A stretch of DNA of 64,000 nt, taken from positions 248,001 to 312,000 of the forward strand of contig NZ_FNOH01000004.1 of assembly GCF_900106535.1 (NCBI RefSeq), written 5' to 3'. The position numbers and the translations under genes are program-made. Source of the stretch: Myxococcus xanthus. Its GTDB lineage: Bacteria; Myxococcota; Myxococcia; Myxococcales; Myxococcaceae. Below are positions 51,368 to 60,716 of the stretch, piece by piece (position 1 is the first letter of the stretch; every line of letters starts with the position of its first letter). Under the pieces are notes generated by a model. It was not told the DNA's origin, searched no databases, and saw only the letters and a program-made list of their open reading frames with translations.

Positions 51368-52723
51368 CTACAGCTCCACCTGCGGACGCTGCTCGTCGCG
51401 GCGGGACGCGCGCGTCGCGGCCGGACGAACCTCCAGCTCGGCGCGGGCCTCCTCGATGGCGTCGCACACCCCGTCGGCGGCCCGCTGGACCTGCTCCAGC
51501 GTGTGGGACGCCATCACCTGCATGCGGAAGCGCGTCTCGCGCAAGCGAACGGCCGGGTACTCCACCAGGTTGGCGAAGATGTCGCGGTCGAACACCTTCT
51601 TCGAGGCCAGCCGCGCCACCTTCGCGTCGCCCACCTGCACGGGGACGACGTTGGACGGCTCGCCCAGGCACGTCACGCCCCGCGCCTCGAAGGCTCCGCG
51701 CAGCGCCAGGATGTTCTCCCGCGCCTTCGCGCGCAGCGCGTCGCCCTCTTCCGAGCGGACGATGCGCAGCGACTCCAGCACCACCGCCGCCTGCATGGGC
51801 AGCAGCGCGTTGGAGAAGATGTGGGGCCCGCCCATGATGCGGATGAACTGGCGCACCGCCGGCGAGCGCGTGGCCACGAAGCCGCCATTGCTCGCGAACG
51901 TCTTGGAGAAGGCGCCCACCACCAGGTCCACCTTCCCCAGCAGGCCCTGCACGCCCAGGCTGCCCGTCCCCCGGGGCCCCATCGCGCCCAGGTCATGGGC
52001 CACGTCCACCAGCAGCGTCGCGCCGTACTCACGGCAGATGGACTGGAGCTCTTCGATCCGCGGCACGTCCGAGTCCATGGAGAACAGGCCCTCGGTGACG
52101 ACGAGCACCGCGTTCTGCGTGTCGCGGGCGCGAATCTCCTGAAGCTTGCGCCGCATGGCGCGGTTGTTGAGGTGCGGCACGCGGCTCACGTTCGTCGTCG
52201 CGGCGGCGGCGCCCTGCTGGAGGCACGCGTGCGACAGCGCGTCGAGCACCACGTGGTCATCGGGACGCACCAGCCCAGCGATGACGCCGAAGCCCGCGCC
52301 CCAGCCGGTGGAGAACAACGCCACGTGCGGCGTCTGCAGGTGCTCCGCGAGCGCCTTCTCCAGCATCAGCGACGGCGTCGTATTGCCCCCCAGCATCGCC
52401 GAGCCCGCGCTGTGCAACCCGTAGTCCTGGATGGCCCGCTGGGCCGCCTCCACCACCGCCGGGTGCGTGGACAGCGACAAGTAATCCTGCGAACCGAAGT
52501 TCAGCCCCTGGCGCACCGCCCCCGTCTCACTGCGGACACCACACTCCGCCTTCGGTGCCGCCTCCAGGCTTCGCGAGTACGGCCACAGGCCCGCCTGCCG
52601 CCGCGACTCCTGCCACTCGAAGAAGGGTTCCGTCCGACCCAGCAGGTCAGGTCCCGTCGGCTGCGCGTAATGGGAGATGAAGTGGGTGAAGAGCGGCGAG
52701 TCGAGTTGAGCTCGGAAATCCAT
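51368..52723 (-). CDS. Alpha-oxoamine synthase family PLP enzyme
   Basis: The 451-residue protein is a class II aminotransferase-fold enzyme of the alpha-oxoamine synthase family (KBL, BioF, HemA, serine palmitoyltransferase). It has NFGSQDYLSL, GGNT, LVDVAHDLGAMG (Asp that holds the PLP pyridine N) and the PLP-binding Lys in VVGAFSKTFASNGGF. It joins an amino acid to an acyl-CoA. Extensions at both ends (about 60 residues N-terminal) and the lack of bio or sphingolipid genes nearby leave the acyl donor and product open. It has its own upstream promoter-like sequence. Confidence 0.88.
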   Translation of the reverse strand: MDFRAQLDSPLFTHFISHYAQPTGPDLLGRTEPFFEWQESRRQAGLWPYSRSLEAAPKAECGVRSETGAVRQGLNFGSQDYLSLSTHPAVVEAAQRAIQDYGLHSAGSAMLGGNTTPSLMLEKALAEHLQTPHVALFSTGWGAGFGVIAGLVRPDDHVVLDALSHACLQQGAAAATTNVSRVPHLNNRAMRRKLQEIRARDTQNAVLVVTEGLFSMDSDVPRIEELQSICREYGATLLVDVAHDLGAMGPRGTGSLGVQGLLGKVDLVVGAFSKTFASNGGFVATRSPAVRQFIRIMGGPHIFSNALLPMQAAVVLESLRIVRSEEGDALRAKARENILALRGAFEARGVTCLGEPSNVVPVQVGDAKVARLASKKVFDRDIFANLVEYPAVRLRETRFRMQVMASHTLEQVQRAADGVCDAIEEARAELEVRPAATRASRRDEQRPQVEL

Positions 52724-52797
52724 GAAGCACGTCCAGGGGGAAAGGTCGCGCTGTCAACGAGAGGCGCGGCGCTCGGGGAGGGGGGGGCGAGCGGCAC

Positions 52798-52828
52798 ATT
52801 TAATGCCTCTGCATCTTTCCAGTGTCAA
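52798..52828 (-). promoter_or_regulatory. Sigma70-like promoter of the oxoamine synthase gene
   Basis: On the minus strand a perfect TTGACA (52823-52828) is followed 19 bases later by TTAAAT (52798-52803). A second TTGACA copy lies at 52753-52758, 30 bases from the start codon. These are the most promoter-like hexamers in this gap. Confidence 0.5.
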
Positions 52829-52966
52829 CCGGCCTACCCTGACGGCTCCGTTGTATTCGTTTGTTCCGATTCAACCGGATGTGCTGCGTAGGCTGAAACA
52901 GGCGCGAGATACCCAGATAGACACGCATTGTCCGGGCCAAAAACGACGAATCCTGGTTTTTCGCCC

Positions 52967-53002
52967 CAGGGCAGAGGCGGGTTTTGACGCCCCCCTGCCC
53001 TG
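52967..53002 (-). terminator. Hairpin downstream of acetyl-CoA synthetase gene
   Basis: CAGGGCAG (52967-52974) pairs with CTGCCCTG (52995-53002), with further partial pairing inside. It begins 19 bases after the acs stop. The T-rich run lies within the loop rather than after the stem, so it is an imperfect intrinsic terminator. Confidence 0.5.
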
Positions 53003-53021
53003 AAGTGCGAGCAAGTGTCCA

Positions 53022-54977
<1,956 letters not shown>

Positions 54978-55032
54978 GCGTTCCTCCAGCGTGGACAATG
55001 CCACCCTGTTCTAGGAACACGGAGCGCGCGGC

Positions 55033-55527
55033 TCAACCCTCCGTGTCGCAGCGCTTCGATTCCTTGACGGCCTCGTAGCGCAGCCACATCTCGCACACGC
55101 ATTCGTCGGGGCGGCGCGTGTCGTAACGGACTCGCAGCACGCCATTGAACTGCGTTTCGCACTGCGTCGTACCGTCGATGTGGATGTTGATCTGGTCCAA
55201 CAGGCACTCCTGGCCGTTCACCTCGGCAGCGGCCTTGACCACGCTCCCGTCGATGGAGAAGTGGTCTCCATCCTCCAGGAAATAGCCCACGAGGTGGCTG
55301 TCCAGGAAACCGAAGTCCAGGCGGACGACGCGCCCGCTGATTTGCAGGGTGCCGTAGAGCTGGCTGCGGTTGGTCTCCAGCAGGCCGCAGTCGTCGCGGA
55401 GGACCTCGACGGGCTCGAAGACGTAATCACCCGGCTCCTGGACGTGGGGCAGACAGCCCACCAGGCACGCCAGGAGCAGGCCGGAGAGGACGAGGCGATG
55501 GCGTCTCGGAGTCGACACGGCGCGCAC
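55033..55527 (-). CDS. Small lipoprotein of unknown function
   Basis: The 164-residue protein has a signal peptide whose core LLLACLVGC ends in a lipobox. The start is placed at GTG 55527, which has GGAG 4 bases before it; GTG 55518 is an alternative. The mature protein is beta-rich and contains about five Cys, with CVC near the C-terminus. I do not recognise it. Its promoter must lie in the short divergent gap with the Nudix gene. The frame extends further upstream but overlaps the Nudix gene and lacks coding signs. Confidence 0.65.
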   Translation of the reverse strand: MRAVSTPRRHRLVLSGLLLACLVGCLPHVQEPGDYVFEPVEVLRDDCGLLETNRSQLYGTLQISGRVVRLDFGFLDSHLVGYFLEDGDHFSIDGSVVKAAAEVNGQECLLDQINIHIDGTTQCETQFNGVLRVRYDTRRPDECVCEMWLRYEAVKESKRCDTEG

Positions 55528-55588
55528 AATACTCCACGGCACGCATCTAGGAAGTGCGAGCGTGACGGCAGCAGGTAGACTGGGGGTC

Positions 55589-56011
55589 ATGCCCGAATAC
55601 CGCAACCCCAAGCCCACCGTGGACTGCATCATCGAGCTGCCCGGTGAACGCATCGTCCTCATCCGGCGTGCGAATCCGCCTGTCGGCTGGGCGCTACCGG
55701 GTGGCTTCGTGGATGAGGGCGAGCCGCTCGACGTCGCCGCCGTGCGCGAGGTGCAGGAAGAGACGGGACTTCACGTGAAGCTGTCGGAGCAGTTCTTCAC
55801 GTACTCGGACCCCCGGCGGGATCCGCGGCAGCACAACATCTCCACCGTCTACATCGGCTCGGCCGAGGGCGAACCGCAGGGCGCCGACGACGCGGCCGAG
55901 GCCCGCGCCTTCCGCGTGGATGACCTGCCGAAGGACTTGTGCTTCGACCACGACACCATCCTGTCCGACTACGTCACGTACAAGCGGACCGGACAGCGGC
56001 GGAAGCTCTAG
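55589..56011 (+). CDS. Nudix hydrolase
   Basis: The 140-residue protein has a complete Nudix box, [23 protein letters not shown] near residue 40 (matching GX5EX7REUXEEXGU), so it hydrolyses a nucleoside diphosphate linked to another group. The start is the ATG at 55589 behind GGGGG. An earlier in-frame start lacks support. The ADP-ribose-type tail [13 protein letters not shown] suggests ADP-ribose pyrophosphatase activity, but this is tentative. The site-2 protease gene follows after 15 bases. Confidence 0.93.
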   Translation: MPEYRNPKPTVDCIIELPGERIVLIRRANPPVGWALPGGFVDEGEPLDVAAVREVQEETGLHVKLSEQFFTYSDPRRDPRQHNISTVYIGSAEGEPQGADDAAEARAFRVDDLPKDLCFDHDTILSDYVTYKRTGQRRKL

Positions 56012-56026
56012 GAACGGCGCGGGAGG

Positions 56027-57619
56027 ATGCATTACGCGCTCGTCCTGCTCGCCCTGGGAGGCCTGCTGACCCTCCACGAATTGGGGCACCTCGTCGCCGC
56101 GCGGTTGCTCGGCGTGCGGGTGCCCCGCTTCGTGTTTGGTTTCGGTCCACCGCTGGTGTCCTTCCGTCTGTGGGGGACACAGTACGTGCTGGCGGCGGTG
56201 CCACTGGGCGCCACGGCGCACATGCAGGGGATGAACCCGCACCGTGCGGACGTCGACGAGGCCGCGGGCTTCGCCGCGCGCGGGCCGCTGCTGCGCATCC
56301 TCATCATCCTGGCGGGGCCGCTGGCCAACTATGCGCTCGCGTTGGGTGTCCTGTTCGCGCTGTACACGTCGGGCACGCACGTGGTGGTGCCGCTGACCGT
56401 GGGGACGGTGCAGCCGGGCTCGGAGGCGGCGCGCGCACAACTGCTGCCGGGGGACCGCATCGTCAATGTCGCGGGACAGCCGCTGCGGAGCTGGTCGGAG
56501 TTCGTGGAGAAGGTGGGCGCGGCGCCGGGTGTCCCGCTGGAGTTGGGCGTGGAGCGCGGCGGCGATGCGCGCTCGGTGGTGGTGCGGCCCCGGCCGGATG
56601 AGCGCGGCACGGGCCGCATCGGGGTGAGCCAGCAGTACGTCTACAAGGCGCACGGCGCGGGTGAGGCGCTGAGCCATTCGTTCACGCACACCGTCAAGGT
56701 GGCCGAAGAAGGCGTGGCGCTGTTGAAGCGGATGATGCAGCACGGCCTGGAGAGCGCAGACGCGGCGAGCCCCGGAGCGCTGGTGCGACAGGAGTCCGCG
56801 GACGCGATGTCGTCCGGGACGGATGCCCTGCTGCGGACCTTGGTGGCCGCGTCGGTGGTGCTGGCGCTGTTGACGTTGCTACCCGTGCCTGGGCTGGATG
56901 GAGGCCGCGTGGTGCTGCTCCTGGTCGAGGCGGCGAGCGGCCGGCGGATTCCCCCTCGCGTGGAGACGGTGGCGCAGACGGTGGGGTTCCTGGGAATCGC
57001 CGTGGCCGTAATCTTGATGGCGACCGCGGAGATTCGGCGCGCGTTGCCGGCGCGGTTGGGCTTGGAGGAATCGCAGGCCCACGACGCGGGGGCCGCGCAG
57101 GTGGACCAGCCTCCGGCAGCGACGGCGGGTTCCGCGAATGGCATGGTCCCCTCCCCCGCTCCGTCACCGGCCACACCGGGGAAGGTGCCCGGCACGACAG
57201 CCGCCGCACCAGGAACGAGCCCTGCTGGGGCCGCAGCAAGCGCGGCGGCTGGGGCGAATCCCACGAGAGCCGCGGCCCCAACCACGGCGAATAGAACCGG
57301 CCCTGGTGGCCCCACCACCATGGGTTCCGCCGGGACGCCCCCGAGCGGAGCCGACGCGGGGACACAGGCAACAACCGGAACGGCCGAACCTGCCAAGCCC
57401 CCCGCAACGAGCCCAGCCACACCCGACGGCAAGGCCGGTCAGGAAGCGGCCACCGCTGCTACCCATGCAACAACTCCAGGAGCCGACGCAGGTGCAGGCT
57501 CGGCGTCCACCGGAGCGGCGGCAGGCGCCGCACCTTCGACAGGCCCGACACCGAGCGAAGCCCCCTCGGCGCCCACCCCCCATCCATCGCCCCCTGGTGC
57601 CGTGGCCCCTCCGCCCTGA
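56027..57619 (+). CDS. Site-2 protease (M50, RseP-like) with PDZ domain and low-complexity tail
   Basis: The 530-residue membrane protein has the zinc motif HELGH at residues 17-21, a PDZ domain (about 125-210) and the second metal motif in PVPGLDGGR near 290, so it is a regulated intramembrane metalloprotease. Such enzymes cut anti-sigma factors or signal remnants. After the last membrane helix (about 330) the final 175 residues are almost only Ala, Pro, Thr, Gly and Ser, an unusual tail for the family. GGGAGG abuts the ATG with no spacer, so translation initiation may be weak. A terminator follows at 57621-57652. Confidence 0.9.
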   Translation: MHYALVLLALGGLLTLHELGHLVAARLLGVRVPRFVFGFGPPLVSFRLWGTQYVLAAVPLGATAHMQGMNPHRADVDEAAGFAARGPLLRILIILAGPLANYALALGVLFALYTSGTHVVVPLTVGTVQPGSEAARAQLLPGDRIVNVAGQPLRSWSEFVEKVGAAPGVPLELGVERGGDARSVVVRPRPDERGTGRIGVSQQYVYKAHGAGEALSHSFTHTVKVAEEGVALLKRMMQHGLESADAASPGALVRQESADAMSSGTDALLRTLVAASVVLALLTLLPVPGLDGGRVVLLLVEAASGRRIPPRVETVAQTVGFLGIAVAVILMATAEIRRALPARLGLEESQAHDAGAAQVDQPPAATAGSANGMVPSPAPSPATPGKVPGTTAAAPGTSPAGAAASAAAGANPTRAAAPTTANRTGPGGPTTMGSAGTPPSGADAGTQATTGTAEPAKPPATSPATPDGKAGQEAATAATHATTPGADAGAGSASTGAAAGAAPSTGPTPSEAPSAPTPHPSPPGAVAPPP

Positions 57620-57620
57620 C

Positions 57621-57652
57621 GCCTCGAACCGAGCGTCTGTCCTGTTCGAGGC
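57621..57652 (+). terminator. Hairpin after the site-2 protease gene
   Basis: GCCTCGAAC (57621-57629) pairs perfectly with GTTCGAGGC (57644-57652) around a 14-base loop, directly after the stop codon. It lacks a T-tract but marks the end of the protease operon. Confidence 0.55.
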
Positions 57653-57903
57653 ATAGGCGCCACACGTCACGTCAGGAAAACTCGACGTCCACGTCGCAAC
57701 CCGCCACAGCCGGGTGATGGCCTCGCCCCACCGTGATTGCCAGCCCCTGCCCCAACCTTCGAGCGCAGACGCGCCGCCTGGGAGACCACGAATTGGAAGG
57801 CACTGTATCCGCAGATGAGTGAGCCGCGGCGACACGTCAACCGTTGCCGCGGCCATCTGCCCCAGCTCATCCCGGTACCCGTGGAGAGGCAGAGCGCCGC
57901 CAG

Positions 57904-59166
57904 ATGTTCCTCATTTGTGCGGATGCAATCGTGCCTGACTTCAAATCCCCGTCGTGGAATCACGCTGTGCCAGCAGCGCTGTTGCTGATGGCGCCCTTCG
58001 ACCTCCTGGCCTCACTGGCCATGGACATCTACCTGCCAGTCGTTCCGGCGATGCCCGGAATCCTCAACACCTCTCCCGCCATCGTCCAGCTCACCTTGAG
58101 CCTGTACATGGCGGTGCTTGGGCTCGGCCAGATGGTGTTTGGCCCGGTCTCCGACCGCATCGGCCGGCGCCGAGTGCTGCTGACAGGCGCCCTCCTGTTC
58201 GCGGTCACGTCCTTCCTGCTCGCGGGGGCCTCGGATGCCGCGATGTTCGTCGGCCTTCGGCTCGTCCAAGCCATGGGGGCATCCGCGGCCCTCGTCGCCA
58301 CGTTCGCGACGGTCCGCGATGTCTACGCGGAGCGCCCCGAGAGCGCGACCCTCTACAGCCTGTTCAGCGCCATGCTGGCCTTCGTCCCCGCGCTCGGGCC
58401 CATCGCGGGGGCGCTGCTCATGCAGCGCTGGGGATGGCGAGCCATCTTCATCACACTCGGAGTCCTGGCCACGGCGGCGCTGCTCCAAGCCTTGCCGCGG
58501 TGGCACGAGACGCGCCCGGCGCAGGGCCTTCAGTCACGTCCCGCGTTCCGGCACATCCTGCGCAGCGCCACGTTCTGGACGTACACCCTGGGCTTCAGCG
58601 CGGCCATGGGCTCCTTCTTCGTGTTCTTCTCCACGGCGCCCCGGGTGCTCATCGGTCAGGCCGGCTTCTCCGAGCTCGGGTTCAGCCTGGCGTTCGCTAC
58701 CGCCGCGCTCGCGATGATTCTGACGACCCGCTTCGCGAAGCGCTTCGTGGGGAGTTGGGGGCTGGCGGGTAGCCTCACGCGGGGCATGGGCATGTTGCTG
58801 CTCGGGGCGGGGCTCCTGACGGCCGGACAGCTCCTGGCAACGCCGTCGTTCTGGACGTTCGTCGCGCCGATGTGGCTCATCGCGGCCGGCATCGTGTTCT
58901 CCGTCTCCGTCACCGCGAATGGCGCACTCCAGGCCTTTGGCGATGTGGCGGGAACGGCGGTCGCGCTCTACTTCTGCATCCAGAGCCTCATCGTCGGCGT
59001 CCTCGGCACGCTGATGGTCGTCCTGCTGGACGGCGACACGGCGTGGCCCCTGGTGGGATACGCGTCCCTGATGGCAGGGGTGACGTTGACGGCGCTTCAG
59101 CGCCTCCAGCGCCGACAACGCGTCCTGACGAAACCCGCGATGGCGGAAAGCCCCGACGCCCCCTAG
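57904..59166 (+). CDS. CmlA/FloR-like chloramphenicol efflux MFS transporter
   Basis: The 420-residue 12-helix protein strongly recalls CmlA/FloR drug:proton antiporters of the Bcr/CflA branch: SPFDLLASL-like APFDLLASLAMDIYLPVVP, FGPVSDRIGRRRVLL, ATFATVRDVYAERPES, AAMGSFFVFFSTAPR, GFSLAFATAALAM, FVAPMWLIAAG, NGALQAF and VAGTAVALYFC. It would export chloramphenicol-type phenicols, though chromosomal relatives may carry other substrates. The start is the ATG at 57904; a TTG 60 bases earlier is possible. It lies alone between two hairpins. No mobile-element remnants are seen beside it. Confidence 0.82.
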   Translation: MFLICADAIVPDFKSPSWNHAVPAALLLMAPFDLLASLAMDIYLPVVPAMPGILNTSPAIVQLTLSLYMAVLGLGQMVFGPVSDRIGRRRVLLTGALLFAVTSFLLAGASDAAMFVGLRLVQAMGASAALVATFATVRDVYAERPESATLYSLFSAMLAFVPALGPIAGALLMQRWGWRAIFITLGVLATAALLQALPRWHETRPAQGLQSRPAFRHILRSATFWTYTLGFSAAMGSFFVFFSTAPRVLIGQAGFSELGFSLAFATAALAMILTTRFAKRFVGSWGLAGSLTRGMGMLLLGAGLLTAGQLLATPSFWTFVAPMWLIAAGIVFSVSVTANGALQAFGDVAGTAVALYFCIQSLIVGVLGTLMVVLLDGDTAWPLVGYASLMAGVTLTALQRLQRRQRVLTKPAMAESPDAP

Positions 59167-59180
59167 CAAACGTCCCCAAA

Positions 59181-59212
59181 CCGCGCCGCGGGGGCCTGCT
59201 CCCGCGGCGCGG
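59181..59212 (+). terminator. Hairpin after the CmlA-like gene
   Basis: CCGCGCCGCGGG (59181-59192) pairs perfectly with CCCGCGGCGCGG (59201-59212) around an 8-base loop, 14 bases after the stop. The very GC-rich stem is followed by CGGTGGTTT. Confidence 0.65.
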
Positions 59213-59334
59213 CGGTGGTTTCCACCTTCCCCGCCTGGGACGGAACCCTGCCCGCCTCCCGGCTGTCCAGGGACCAACCGGGCGTCGGCCGTCTTTCGGA
59301 AGACGTCTCCTGGACGATGAAGGAGCCGCGAGCC

Positions 59335-60018
59335 ATGCAAGGCCCTATGCTTCCCCCCGCGATGAACACCAAGGCAGGCGGTGGACTCTTCTGTGAGCTG
59401 TACTGGGGCAACAATCTGTCCGAGGCGTGGAGCTATGGGCCGGAGCATTCGAACGTCCACGCCGCCCCGGACGAGACGGCACCGCTACCGCTCTACGGCT
59501 TCACCCTGCCCGAAGAGCCGTTCCTGCTCGCCGAGCGCACCGCTCAGGGCTGGCGCATCCATCTGCCGCCCGCTGCCCGTGCCGAGCGCGCCGTCAAAGG
59601 CAACGCCTATGCCGCCGTGCCGCAGACGGACCTGCGCCAGCACGACGGACGCACGACAGTGGAGCTCGCAGAGGGCATGACGCTTCGCCTCTCGGAAGGC
59701 CAGCTCTCGCTGCGCATCCAAGGCTCCGTCGTCAAGGAACAGGTCAACCGGCTCCAGTGGAAGGACTTCGGCTGGCTCATCATCGTGAGCATCCTCTTCC
59801 TCAGCCTCCCCGTGGGCTTCCTCATCGCGGGCCCCACGCCCCAGCGCATCGAGGAATCCAAGGTCCGCGCCATGAAGATAGCCGCCGACAAGGAAGCCGC
59901 GCGCCGCAAGGCCATGGGCCTGGACACGCCACTGCGTCCGCTCACGGATGAAGAGCTCGGCATGCAGCCCGACGGCGGTGACGACGTCACGGTCCCCGCC
60001 TTCCTGCGCGTCCGCTGA
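59335..60018 (+). CDS. Bitopic membrane protein of unknown function
   Basis: The 227-residue protein has a cytoplasmic N-terminal domain (about 1-135) starting CELYWGNNLSEAWSYGP and containing ELAEGMTLRLSEGQLSLRI, a pattern I associate with the N-terminal part of some myxobacterial AgmX/TonB-type proteins, although that is recollection only. One membrane helix follows (about 143-163), then a charged tail of 60 residues. The start is the ATG at 59335 with GGAG 9 bases upstream. It is convergent with the MoaD-MoaE gene across 9 bases. Confidence 0.65.
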   Translation: MQGPMLPPAMNTKAGGGLFCELYWGNNLSEAWSYGPEHSNVHAAPDETAPLPLYGFTLPEEPFLLAERTAQGWRIHLPPAARAERAVKGNAYAAVPQTDLRQHDGRTTVELAEGMTLRLSEGQLSLRIQGSVVKEQVNRLQWKDFGWLIIVSILFLSLPVGFLIAGPTPQRIEESKVRAMKIAADKEAARRKAMGLDTPLRPLTDEELGMQPDGGDDVTVPAFLRVR

Positions 60019-60027
60019 GGCGGCGAT

Positions 60028-60708
60028 TCAGGGCCCCAGGCCGACCCAGACCTCCCCATCCTCGAAGAACTCCTTCTTCCAGATGGGGACGTCCTGCTTG
60101 AGCCGCTCGATGGCGTACTCGCAGCCACCGAACGCCTCCTTCCGATGCGGCGACGCCGCGGCGATGACGACGGCCAGCTCGCCGGGCACCAGCGTTCCCA
60201 CGCGATGGATGATGGACACGCGCACGCCGGGAAACCGCTCCGCGGCCTCCGCGCCAATCTCCGCCAGCTTCTTCTCCGCCATGGGCGCGTAGGCCTCGTA
60301 CTCCAAGCGCAACACGCGGCGGCCCTTCGTCTGGTTGCGCACGGAGCCGCTGAACGTCACCAGCCCGCCGTATGACTCCCCCCTGACAGCCTCCACCACC
60401 TCCTCCAGCCGCAGGGGGCGGTCCACCACCAGGAACTTCCCAGGTGCGCCTCCCGCCACGGGGGGAATCAGCGCCATCTCCGCCCCATCCCGCACCGGGG
60501 CATCCGGACCGACGAACTCCTGGTCCACGGCCACACGAAGGTGCGGCAGGAGTGGCGCCAGCGCCGCGTACTTCGCGCTCAGCAGCCGCAACACGTCCCG
60601 AACATGCGAGCCCTCGGGCAAGTCCAGGGCCTCACGCACCTGCCCGGTGCGCTCGCGAGCCGCGGCGAAATAGAGGACGGTGATGCGCACGTTCCTGGCG
60701 TCCGCCAT
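60028..60708 (-). CDS. MoaD-MoaE fusion (molybdopterin synthase)
   Basis: The 226-residue protein joins MoaD (about 1-83, RITVLYFAAARERTG to IPPVAGG) to MoaE (about 90-226, GALVTFSG-type GGLVTFSGSVRNQ, RLEYEAY, IIHRVGTLVPGE, PIWKKE). Together these make molybdopterin synthase, which adds two sulfurs to precursor Z. The double Gly that must be a free C-terminus for thiocarboxylation is internal here, so the chain may be cut after GG as reported for mycobacterial MoaX. The start is the ATG at 60708 behind GGGGG. It follows the PKD lipoprotein gene on the same strand. Confidence 0.93.
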   Translation of the reverse strand: MADARNVRITVLYFAAARERTGQVREALDLPEGSHVRDVLRLLSAKYAALAPLLPHLRVAVDQEFVGPDAPVRDGAEMALIPPVAGGAPGKFLVVDRPLRLEEVVEAVRGESYGGLVTFSGSVRNQTKGRRVLRLEYEAYAPMAEKKLAEIGAEAAERFPGVRVSIIHRVGTLVPGELAVVIAAASPHRKEAFGGCEYAIERLKQDVPIWKKEFFEDGEVWVGLGP

Positions 60709-60716
60709 GCCCCCGC

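Noticed and set aside
54978..55004. GTG start extending acetyl-CoA synthetase by nine residues
   Set aside because: The ATG at 54977 has a strong GGAGG in front and gives the usual family length.
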